Shown here: piece by piece, positions 8,829-15,424 of the stretch | Numbering within the stretch: position 1 is the first letter of the stretch | How the letters are laid out: each line of letters opens with the position of its first letter | From: Ferdinandcohnia salidurans | Lineage (GTDB): Bacteria > Bacillota > Bacilli > Bacillales > Bacillaceae_L | Assembly: GCF_042680725.1 (NCBI RefSeq) | Contig: NZ_JBHUEK010000018.1 | Location: 124,001 to 188,000, forward strand | Length of the DNA: 64,000 nucleotides | Reading direction: 5' to 3' | Made by a program: the position numbers and the translations under genes | Notes under the pieces: model-generated | Told to the model about the DNA's origin: nothing | The model's database searches: none | Seen by the model: only the letters and a program-made list of their open reading frames with translations

Positions 8829-8848
8829 ACAAAGAAACATCCACATAT

Positions 8849-8861
8849 TATAAAATTTTAT
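8849..8861. promoter_or_regulatory. Second palindrome, candidate operator before the RidA operon
   Basis: TATAAAATTTTAT repeats the centre of the palindrome at 8127-8142 and lies about 20 bp ahead of the RidA start, overlapping the leader of the catabolic operon. Confidence 0.4.
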
Positions 8862-8881
8862 CCAAAAGGAGGCTTTTTAGT

Positions 8882-9259
8882 ATGAAATTTATCACCATTA
8901 ACGGTGCAAAGCCAAACCAAGGTCATTATTCCGCTGCAACACAAAAGGGTAATTTACTCTTCATATCAGGGCAACTCCCGGTTGATCCTTTTACAGGAGA
9001 GGGAACTAGCGGTGATATTGCGGCCGAAACCAAACAAGTATTAACCAACTTAGACCATGTTTTAGAAGCAGCAGGTGCAAAAAAAGAGGACATTATGAAG
9101 GTTACGATTTATATTTCAGATATTTCACTATGGGATACCGTTAATTCATTATACAAACAGTATTTTGGTGATCATAAGCCTGCAAGGGCTGTTGTTCCTA
9201 CTAATCAACTACATTATGGATATTCGATAGAACTTGAAGCAATAGCCTATATTGATTAA
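8882..9259 (+). CDS. RidA-family enamine/imine deaminase
   Basis: 125 residues, full length for the family. Signature parts: GHYSAATQKGNLLFISGQLPVDP, TKQVLTNLDHVLEAAGA, VTIYISD and PARAVVPTNQLHYGYSIELEAIA, which include the conserved Arg and Glu. RidA proteins hydrolyse reactive 2-aminoacrylate or enamine intermediates released by PLP-dependent dehydratases. The strong AAAGGAGG precedes the ATG. Its position directly before two PLP-enzyme genes fits a protective role against their products. Confidence 0.93.
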   Translation: MKFITINGAKPNQGHYSAATQKGNLLFISGQLPVDPFTGEGTSGDIAAETKQVLTNLDHVLEAAGAKKEDIMKVTIYISDISLWDTVNSLYKQYFGDHKPARAVVPTNQLHYGYSIELEAIAYID

Positions 9260-9273
9260 GAAAAGGAAGAGTG

Positions 9274-10383
9274 ATGATGAACTATATCTGTTTTGAATGT
9301 CATTCAACATATCCGTTGGAAAGTAATATATGGAAATGTAATTGTGGTGGATTACTAAACCTTGAATTTGAGAAAAAGGCAGTAGATTTTACTGAAACCT
9401 CTTCATCCAGAAATCATTCTCTTTGGAAATATATCGATGCACTTCCATTTGAACAGGAGGATGTATGGCAGGAGATTACGTTAGGGGAAGGAGGTACTCC
9501 ACTTATTAAAATTGATGATAATGTCTACGCCAAAGCTGATTACTATATGCCTACTTTGTCTTTTAAAGATCGTGGGGCTGTACTGCTCATTGCCATGGCG
9601 AAAAAACTCGGCGTTGAGAGAGTCGTTGCAGATAGTAGTGGTAATGCTGGAACAGCCATTGCGGCCTTTGGAGCAAGGGCAGGGATCCAATGTGATATTT
9701 TCGTTCCGGAATCAACCTCTATTAAAAAAATAGCCCAGATTGAAGCACATGGCGCGGTTATTCATAAGGTTCCTGGAAATAGGGAAGATACTGCAACCGC
9801 TGCGATATCGATGGTTGAAACCACAGGAGCATTCTATGCAAGTCATATTTACAACCCGATTTTTTGGGAAGGTACGAAAACGTATGTGTATGAAGTATTT
9901 GAGCAAATGAATAACAAAATGCCTGAAGCATTCATTATTCCAGTAGGAAATGGAACATTGCTTATGGGAGCATATATTGCCTTTCAAGAGCTATTGGCAA
10001 ATGGGCAAATCGAGAAAATGCCAAAACTTCTTGCTGTACAGGCAGAAGTTTGTGCACCACTTATGAAGGCCTTTGTAGAAGGTAAAAACACGGTGGAACC
10101 TGTTGAACATTCAGGAACCTTGGCAGAGGGCATTGCCATTGCAGCACCGGCAAGAGGAACAGAAATTTTACAGGCTGTGAGAGAAACTGGTGGAGATATA
10201 ATCGGCGTGTCTGAGGAAAGTATAGTAAAGGCAAGAAAGCAGCTTGCATTAAAAGGAATTTATGTTGAAATCACTTCAGCAGCCAATTATGCCGGATATT
10301 TACAATATGTAGAGAAATACCCAGAATTAAAAGACCAACAACTAGTCTTTCCTTTATGTGGAGCGGGTCTAAAAAGTAACTAG
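9274..10383 (+). CDS. Threonine-synthase-like PLP enzyme with N-terminal zinc ribbon
   Basis: Fold-type II PLP enzyme, about 369 residues. The N-terminus carries a Cys-rich knuckle (CFECH...CNCGG, residues about 5-25) seen in one branch of threonine synthases. The PLP lysine lies in SFKDRGA, phosphate binding in SSGNAGTAIAAF, and the glycine loop in PVGNGTLLMG. Family members make threonine from phosphohomoserine, but related proteins are diaminopropionate or hydroxyaspartate lyases and serine dehydratases. Because it sits with RidA and a D-amino-acid-type enzyme, a deaminating catabolic role is more likely than threonine biosynthesis. ATG at 9274 or 9277; AAGGA lies upstream. Confidence 0.82.
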   Translation: MMNYICFECHSTYPLESNIWKCNCGGLLNLEFEKKAVDFTETSSSRNHSLWKYIDALPFEQEDVWQEITLGEGGTPLIKIDDNVYAKADYYMPTLSFKDRGAVLLIAMAKKLGVERVVADSSGNAGTAIAAFGARAGIQCDIFVPESTSIKKIAQIEAHGAVIHKVPGNREDTATAAISMVETTGAFYASHIYNPIFWEGTKTYVYEVFEQMNNKMPEAFIIPVGNGTLLMGAYIAFQELLANGQIEKMPKLLAVQAEVCAPLMKAFVEGKNTVEPVEHSGTLAEGIAIAAPARGTEILQAVRETGGDIIGVSEESIVKARKQLALKGIYVEITSAANYAGYLQYVEKYPELKDQQLVFPLCGAGLKSN

Positions 10384-10395
10384 AAGATTGCCTAT

Positions 10396-10500
10396 TTTAA
10401 CTTTATTCAGCAGAAGTCCCCTACTTCTATAAGTGGGGGATGAATGCAATATGTGAAACCAATTCAGTAGGGGTTCAAACCCCGACTGAATAAAGTTAAA
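10396..10500. mobile_element. 105-bp element with 15-bp perfect inverted repeats
   Basis: TTTAACTTTATTCAG at 10396-10410 is the exact reverse complement of CTGAATAAAGTTAAA at 10486-10500. Inside are two hairpins: TCCCCTACTT/AAGTGGGGA (10417-10439) and GGGGTTCAAACCCC (10470-10483). The first hairpin resembles subterminal hairpins of IS200/IS605-type elements, so this may be a transposase-less relic. It lies inside an apparent operon. Confidence 0.6.
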
Positions 10501-10592
10501 GCCTCCGGCGGATGCCACGATTTTTCAGAGGTAGCTTTTCGAGCAAGCTCGAAAAAAATCGGGCGCAAATACGCTAAGGCGCATTTGATTTT
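10501..10592. repeat. Structured repeat-like tail next to the inverted-repeat element
   Basis: CGATTTTT at about 10517 can pair with AAAAATCG at about 10553, enclosing the perfect hairpin CGAGCAAGCTCG. It is followed by GGGCGCAAATACGCTAAGGCGCATTTG. I recall similar sequence as dispersed repeats in Bacillus genomes, but only one copy is in this window. Confidence 0.45.
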
Positions 10593-10608
10593 GTGAGGAG
10601 TGGTATTG

Positions 10609-11712
10609 ATGAAAAAGCATGAACTAGATACACCGAGCTTATTAATTGATCGAGAAATTATGATGGATAACATTAATAGAATGCAAACATATGCCAATCA
10701 ATATGGTGTTCATCTTCGCCCGCATACGAAAACGCATAAAATGCCTGCACTAGCTAAATTACAGGTTCAGGCAGGTGCAAATGGTATTACGGTAGCGAAG
10801 GTTGGCGAAGCAGAAGTCATGGCTGAACACGGACTGAGTGATATTTTTATTGCAAACGAAATAGTGGGAGAGGTCAAATTAAATCGCATCAAAAAGCTTG
10901 CTGAAACAATTGATATTTCCTTTGGTGTCGACAGCATCGAACAATGTGAAATGATTGAGAAAGTATTTAGTGATAGTCAAAAGCCAGCTCAAGTTCTGAT
11001 CGAAATTGAAGTAGGTGAAAACCGTTCAGGCGTTATCGAAGAAAGCGATTATACAAGTTTAGTAGAATATATTAAAAACTGCGCGCATGTGAATTTAAAA
11101 GGAATCTTTTCTCACGATGGTCATACATACAAAGCCAAAGACCTTGAGGAATGTCGCCGCCTATATAATGAAGCCCAAAAACGCACCCTTCATTTTGCAC
11201 ATTTAGCTGAAGAATTAGGCTGCAAACTTGAAACCGTTAGCATTGGATCGACTCCACCGCTCATGCATGATTTTGGAGTCATGGAGGGAATCACTGAACT
11301 TCGTATTGGAACTTATATCCTCATGGATGTTTCGCAAGGAAATGCAATTGGTTCTTACTCTAGATGTGCAGCTACTGTCCTTACAACCGTCATAAGCAAA
11401 CCAACAAATGAACGCGTCATAACAGATGTCGGTGCAAAAGGACTCACCATGCAGTCGCGAAGTGAAGGAATATGTGCAACGACGGGGATAGGTTATATCA
11501 AGAAATATGGTGTTCATATTGACCAGCTTTATGATGAGCATGCAATCATCTATAATGAAGAATTTAGAAATCAAGTTGCAATTGGAGATACACTAGAAGT
11601 CATACCAAACCATATATGCCCAGTCTGCAACCTCTATGACCACGCCTACCTAATCTCTGGAGACGAAGTCGTAGACCAAATCCCAATCCTCTGCAGAGGA
11701 AAACTGCAATAA
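10609..11712 (+). CDS. D-serine dehydratase / D-threonine aldolase-like PLP enzyme
   Basis: About 367 residues, alanine-racemase-type fold III. The N-terminus has DTPSLLIDREIMMDNI and the PLP-lysine region RPHTKTHKMP. The C-terminus carries NHICPVCNLYD, whose His-X-Cys pair matches the zinc site of eukaryotic-type D-serine dehydratase. Family members act on D-serine, D-threonine or 3-hydroxyaspartate. I chose the ATG at 10609, eight bases after TGAGGAG; the GTG at 10600 overlaps that site. Cotranscription with the RidA and threonine-synthase-like genes is likely, although a 225-bp repeat-filled gap separates them. The exact substrate is open. Confidence 0.83.
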   Translation: MKKHELDTPSLLIDREIMMDNINRMQTYANQYGVHLRPHTKTHKMPALAKLQVQAGANGITVAKVGEAEVMAEHGLSDIFIANEIVGEVKLNRIKKLAETIDISFGVDSIEQCEMIEKVFSDSQKPAQVLIEIEVGENRSGVIEESDYTSLVEYIKNCAHVNLKGIFSHDGHTYKAKDLEECRRLYNEAQKRTLHFAHLAEELGCKLETVSIGSTPPLMHDFGVMEGITELRIGTYILMDVSQGNAIGSYSRCAATVLTTVISKPTNERVITDVGAKGLTMQSRSEGICATTGIGYIKKYGVHIDQLYDEHAIIYNEEFRNQVAIGDTLEVIPNHICPVCNLYDHAYLISGDEVVDQIPILCRGKLQ

Positions 11713-11713
11713 C

Positions 11714-11785
11714 GGGGTCACGGGGACAGGTCCCGTGTCCCGCCAATATTTTCCTGGGACAGTGGGACCTGTCCCTCTGTCCCAC
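11714..11785. repeat. GGGACA palindromic repeat, copy 3 (double unit)
   Basis: Starts one base after the stop codon of the preceding gene. The first stem, GGGGACAGGTCCC, is followed by a short T-rich spacer and GGGACCTGTCCCTCTGTCCCA. It may serve as this operon's terminator. Confidence 0.85.
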
Positions 11786-11818
11786 AAAAAAGCACCCAAC
11801 GAAATTTCGTTGGGTGCT
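11785..11818 (-). terminator. Terminator of the CAP-protein gene (minus strand)
   Basis: The 28-bp perfect palindrome at 11791-11818 (arms AGCACCCAACGAAA / TTTCGTTGGGTGCT) is followed on the minus strand by six T. It lies about 40 bp after the minus-strand stop. Confidence 0.88.
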
Positions 11819-11859
11819 CATTTATTATAAGGAAGAAAAGCATAGCTTGCTAAACGAGT

Positions 11860-12585
11860 TTATTTTCCAATAAACATTTGTGTCCAATAATTGCCTTCTA
11901 CGTGACCTACTCCAATATGAGTGAAGTTTGAGCTTAAGATATTCTTACGATGGCCTTCACTGTTCATCCATGCATTTACAACTTCTTGTGGTGAACGTTG
12001 ACCCATTGCAATATTTTCACCAGCTGCACGATATTGAATACCAAATTGCTTCATCATCTCAAATGGTGATCCGTAAGTTGGGCTTGTATGTGAGAAGTAA
12101 CCTTTGTTCTTCATATCTGTAGATTTGATTCTCGCAACTTCACTTAATTTTAAATCAATTTTTAGTGGCTGTAAGCCATATTTTGCACGTTCATTATTTG
12201 TTAGAGTTACAACTTCTTGCTCAAACTGACTTAATGAATAAGCAGCTTGGTTCTCAGTTTCTTTTGGCTGTTCTGATGGCTGCTGTTGTACAGGTTGTTG
12301 AACAACAGGTTTTTCCTGAATAGGATCTTCAGCTTTTGGTTGAGTTGGCTCCTCAGTTGGTTGTGTAGGTGCCTCCACTTTAGGTTGAGTTTGAGAATAC
12401 CCAGAATAGTATTTTTTAAGTAAGTTTTGAATAAGGTCATTCCAATTAGTAGAGTTGTTAACAGATACAACATAACGACCTTCATATACATTTTTTGAAT
12501 CATTTACTTGCTCCGCGGAACTAGCTAATGGCCCAGTAACTAATAGTGCACCTGCCACTAATAATGAAAATACAGTTTTCTTCAT
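11860..12585 (-). CDS. Secreted CAP-domain protein (YkwD-like)
   Basis: About 241 residues. A Sec signal peptide (MKKTVFSLLVAGALLVTGPLASSAEQ) is followed by a low-complexity Pro/Gln/Glu linker (about 70-115) and a C-terminal CAP domain: LTNNERAKYGLQPL, KGYFSHTSPTYGSP, RAAGENIAMG and GHRKNILSSNFTHIGVG. CAP proteins of this kind are common in Bacillus spore coats and cell walls; their activity is unsettled. The ATG at 12585 follows AGGAGG; the frame's further 29 upstream residues lack a ribosome binding site and come before the signal peptide, so I left them out. Confidence 0.9.
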   Translation of the reverse strand: MKKTVFSLLVAGALLVTGPLASSAEQVNDSKNVYEGRYVVSVNNSTNWNDLIQNLLKKYYSGYSQTQPKVEAPTQPTEEPTQPKAEDPIQEKPVVQQPVQQQPSEQPKETENQAAYSLSQFEQEVVTLTNNERAKYGLQPLKIDLKLSEVARIKSTDMKNKGYFSHTSPTYGSPFEMMKQFGIQYRAAGENIAMGQRSPQEVVNAWMNSEGHRKNILSSNFTHIGVGHVEGNYWTQMFIGK

Positions 12586-12753
12586 ATTCAGTCCTCCTCT
12601 TGTTTGTATCCAAGATACATCACAATCATAGCATGTGAATTTTGTAATATTTGAGGAAGACTTTTCCTTCATTTGATAACTTAAAACTTTTCTACTATAT
12701 TAAACACAAACAATCATTGAAAATTAATAGATTGGTCTAATTGAATCACATAT

Positions 12754-12796
12754 CTAGTATTTGTCTACCTTTGGTAATGGAGGTAGAAAATACTAG
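12754..12796. repeat. Imperfect inverted repeat in the gap upstream of the CAP gene
   Basis: CTAGTATTTGTCTACC and GGTAGAAAATACTAG form a 14-15 bp stem with one bulge and a short loop. No T tract follows. It is the only clear structure, besides repeat copy 4, in the 380-bp gap 12586-12965. Confidence 0.5.
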
Positions 12797-12895
12797 AATA
12801 AGACTATTGACAGGAATGAAAAAAGCCACGTATTATGACGTAAATTACTATTAAATAACAAATGTAACGGAACATAGGATTATGCGTCGCCCCAA

Positions 12896-12963
12896 GTGGG
12901 TCAAGGGGACAGGTCCCGCGTCCCACCACATTCTGGAAATTGGGCCAAGGGACCTCCCGCGAT
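12896..12963. repeat. GGGACA palindromic repeat, copy 4 (degenerate)
   Basis: The first half, GGGGACAGGTCCCGCGTCCCA, is intact; the second half is eroded (GGGCCAAGGGACCTCCCGCG). It touches the stop codon of the minus-strand SGNH gene. Confidence 0.75.
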
Positions 12964-12965
12964 CC

Positions 12966-13739
12966 TTAAAATAGTTCAGACATTATTTTCTCTGCGATTA
13001 GCTTATATTGCTCGGCTTTAAAGTGAATTCCGTCTTTAAGATTATCTTCAATCGGGATTTCAGAACCATTAATATAATGAATATTTTCTTCTTCTGCTAA
13101 GGATCTTATTGCATTTGTATAGTGTACTTGATTTATATTTGCATTATTTTTTTTACTAGTAAATGTAGTTGGTGAGATGATAACCACTTCGATTCCTTTT
13201 TCTTGAAGCTTTCGAAGTAAATGTTGATTATTTTCTTTATATTGTTCGACAGGGACAGGGAGAGAATGAGGACTGTATTTTAAATGACCTCTTGCATCAT
13301 TTATCCCAAACATCAATATGACTAGGTCGGGATGATAGCTAAGTACTTCCTTCTCAATATTTTCAAGTGCCTGAATAGATGTCCAGCCGGGATGACCTCT
13401 ATTAATAACTTTTATATGACGATAGTCAAACTTTTGCTTAAGTTCATATTCTAGTACCTTTGGATAAGGCTCCTTTACTTGAGTTACTCTTCCGGTATTA
13501 GAATCTCGTTCATACCCCCATGTAATTGAATCACCATACGCAACAATAGTCACAGCTTGATTACTGTTAAGCTTTTTAATTACTGAAGAATCGTGGATTG
13601 ATGTAGATCCTTGAGTCGTTGCTTTACTTTCCTGAGGTAACATGAAGGTTTCAATTGTCCCGTTAACCCCAACGAACAACAACACGCAAACCATTATAGA
13701 AATAAAATACGAAAGCTGTATATTGGGGCGATTCTTCAT
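12966..13739 (-). CDS. SGNH/GDSL-type hydrolase, membrane-anchored or secreted
   Basis: 257 residues. One N-terminal hydrophobic segment (about 9-27) would export or anchor the catalytic domain. The SGNH blocks are clear: YGDSITWG with the nucleophile Ser, a Gly block in INRGHPGWTS, MFGINDARG with Asn, and a late DGIHFKAEQY with the Asp-X-X-His pair. These enzymes deacylate lipids, sugars or wall polymers. A repeat copy sits about 20 bp upstream of the start, so the promoter must overlap or precede it. The specific substrate cannot be inferred. Confidence 0.87.
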   Translation of the reverse strand: MKNRPNIQLSYFISIMVCVLLFVGVNGTIETFMLPQESKATTQGSTSIHDSSVIKKLNSNQAVTIVAYGDSITWGYERDSNTGRVTQVKEPYPKVLEYELKQKFDYRHIKVINRGHPGWTSIQALENIEKEVLSYHPDLVILMFGINDARGHLKYSPHSLPVPVEQYKENNQHLLRKLQEKGIEVVIISPTTFTSKKNNANINQVHYTNAIRSLAEEENIHYINGSEIPIEDNLKDGIHFKAEQYKLIAEKIMSELF

Positions 13740-13757
13740 ATCATTCTCCTACTCTGA

Positions 13758-13853
13758 GGGACACGGGGACAGGTCCCGCGTCCCACCATTTTTTTACAAA
13801 AGGGGTGGTAAGGATGTTCTTTCTGGGACAGTGAACCTGTCCCTCTGTCCCAT
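13758..13853. repeat. GGGACA palindromic repeat, copy 5 (full double unit)
   Basis: A full-length example: GGGACACGGGGACAGGTCCC hairpin, ACCATTTTTTTACAAAA spacer, then GGGACAGTGAACCTGTCCC and CTCTGTCCCAT. Confidence 0.88.
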
Positions 13854-13940
13854 ATGGTTAGTATTATTATTTTATCAAACACAATACAGTGCTACAAAAA
13901 GATAATTGTAAACCATTCTTTTATTTATATTGAGCGATGG

Positions 13941-14042
13941 ATGAATGAAGAAAAACATCTAAGTAGGACGAGGAGTTTCGATTGTTGTCTTTTTATATTT
14001 GGGGGAGCAGTAGTTGCTGTAGTTGCCATGATTCACTTTTGA
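13941..14042 (+). CDS. Possible small membrane peptide
   Basis: A 33-codon frame: a charged N-terminus (MNEEKHLSRTRS) followed by a hydrophobic stretch with FGGAVVAVVAMIHF, resembling a single membrane segment. The ribosome binding site is weak (GAGCGATGG) and I recognise no family. It lies between two repeat copies, where nothing else is coded. Could well be spurious. Confidence 0.25.
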   Translation: MNEEKHLSRTRSFDCCLFIFGGAVVAVVAMIHF

Positions 14043-14113
14043 AAGAGAAGTATGTTCATTTCAATTGAGGGTGGAACAATCGTATACATGGTTTTGGTTC
14101 AAATCGTATTTTA

Positions 14114-14216
14114 GGGACGCGAGGTATCGCGTCCCATTATTTTTGTTACAAGAAAGTGGTTCTGGTTTCTGGGACAAGGGACCTGTCCCTCTGTCCCAAC
14201 CCAGCCCTCTGTCCCA
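14114..14216. repeat. GGGACA palindromic repeat, copy 6 (with a duplicated end)
   Basis: GGGACGCGAGG...CGCGTCCCA, spacer, GGGACAAGGGACCTGTCCCTCTGTCCCA, then a second CCCTCTGTCCCA. It abuts the stop codon of the minus-strand CBS gene. Confidence 0.8.
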
Positions 14217-14651
14217 TTATTGTTGAGGTGCGGATGGGGTTGAGATGTTTTGTAATGCTTGTTCGGCCACGTTTGCGTATTGATTTTGTACGGCTAAATC
14301 GCCTAAGGCAACCATTCCTGTTACTTGCCCATTTTCAACGACTGGTAAGCGGCGAATTTGTTGTTGAGCCATTAGATTTGCTGCCTCATGTACATCCATG
14401 TCAGGAGTTCCTTGAACAATTTTCTGAGCAGTCATCACTTGAGAAACGGGTGTTTGTGCACTTTCTCCTTGTGCAGTCGTACGCAGGGTAATATCACGGT
14501 CAGTCACAATTCCGACCATTTGTCCGTTACTATTTACTACTGGAACAGACCCGATATTGTGTTGGCTCATTAAAGCAGCAGCTTCTTGGACTGACTGTGT
14601 TTCGTTAATTGTAACAACATCCGATGTCATAATTTCTCTTAATTGTGCCAT
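14217..14651 (-). CDS. Tandem CBS-domain protein (YhcV-like)
   Basis: About 144 residues made of two CBS repeats (roughly 1-60 and 70-128), with NIGSVPVV...VGIVTDRDITLR and QIRRLPVV...GMVALGDLA. The overall pattern resembles B. subtilis YhcV. Paired CBS domains usually bind adenosine nucleotides; stand-alone ones have no agreed function. I chose the ATG at 14651 because GGAGG is eight bases upstream; an internal ATG at 14657 is too close. Confidence 0.87.
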   Translation of the reverse strand: MAQLREIMTSDVVTINETQSVQEAAALMSQHNIGSVPVVNSNGQMVGIVTDRDITLRTTAQGESAQTPVSQVMTAQKIVQGTPDMDVHEAANLMAQQQIRRLPVVENGQVTGMVALGDLAVQNQYANVAEQALQNISTPSAPQQ

Positions 14652-14755
14652 ATCCATTACCTCCAAATAATTTTTCCCTTTACTAGGTTGGTAATTATTT
14701 GTTGTATTTATTGGTGGAATGTTTTCCCTGTGAGCTTTTACCGTGTTTTAAAGGT

Positions 14756-15301
14756 TTAAAAAGTTGCCGGAATATTAATGATCTGCCCAGCAAGAATTTG
14801 GTTGGGATTTGTAATTTGAGGGTTTACTTGTAAAAGGTTATCCACAGATACCCCAAACCAAATCGCTATTCCAAATAAGGAACTCCCAGGACGTACAATG
14901 TATTGGACAATCTCAGGACGTTCGTTACATTCAAATCCTAACGATACCCAAGTTTCCTCATCAACAATCCCTGTAACTTCAAGCTCCTTTGTATTCTGTT
15001 GCCAGGTTAAAAGTGCTCTCTGTGTCAGTGGTCCATATATGCCGTCAATTGCTCCGCTGTAAAGTCCTTGATCTCTTAAGAGAATTTGTATTCTACTTAC
15101 AGATGGTCCGCGATCGCCTTGTCGTAAAATAGGGCAAAGTTTGTAGGAATGCCCTGTCGGAGGTAAATTAATAATCTGTCTAGGGTAAATGAAATTTGGA
15201 TCTGTAATTTGGGGATTGTATATGAGCAATAATGCTATTGATGTTTTAAATCTTAGGGCTATCTGAAAAAAAGTATCTCCAGGTTGAACAATATAAATCA
15301 T
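14756..15301 (-). CDS. LysM - peptidoglycan-binding - LysM protein
   Basis: 181 residues in three modules: LysM (1-48, YIVQPGDTFFQIALRF), a PG_binding_1 helical module (about 58-118, RIQILLRDQGLYSGAIDGIYGPLTQRAL) and a second LysM (about 132-181). It has no signal peptide and no enzymatic domain. LysM binds N-acetylglucosamine polymers; leaderless two-LysM proteins are typical of spore coat and cortex proteins assembled from the mother cell. GGAG lies eight bases before the ATG. Confidence 0.87.
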   Translation of the reverse strand: MIYIVQPGDTFFQIALRFKTSIALLLIYNPQITDPNFIYPRQIINLPPTGHSYKLCPILRQGDRGPSVSRIQILLRDQGLYSGAIDGIYGPLTQRALLTWQQNTKELEVTGIVDEETWVSLGFECNERPEIVQYIVRPGSSLFGIAIWFGVSVDNLLQVNPQITNPNQILAGQIINIPATF

Positions 15302-15372
15302 CGATGTGGCTCCTGTCGTTTTTAAACATAATATATGTTTAATGAAGGAGCTTGTGAAACCCCAATAGTTAG

Positions 15373-15410
15373 AAAAAAACGTTAATCCAAAATAGGATTA
15401 ACGCTTTTTT
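15373..15410 (-). terminator. Terminator of the MutS2-like gene (works on both strands)
   Basis: CGTTAATCC pairs with GGATTAACG; A and T tracts flank both sides, so it can end transcription in either direction. It lies 15 bp after the minus-strand stop. Confidence 0.82.
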
Positions 15411-15424
15411 AGTTTATGTCATGA

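Noticed and set aside
10501..10592. Riboswitch before the D-serine-dehydratase-like gene
   Set aside because: GCCTCCGG recalls part of the c-di-GMP aptamer, but the remaining conserved blocks are absent and the sequence looks like a dispersed repeat.
14156..14491. 111-codon plus-strand frame
   Set aside because: Antisense to the CBS-domain gene and starts inside a repeat copy.
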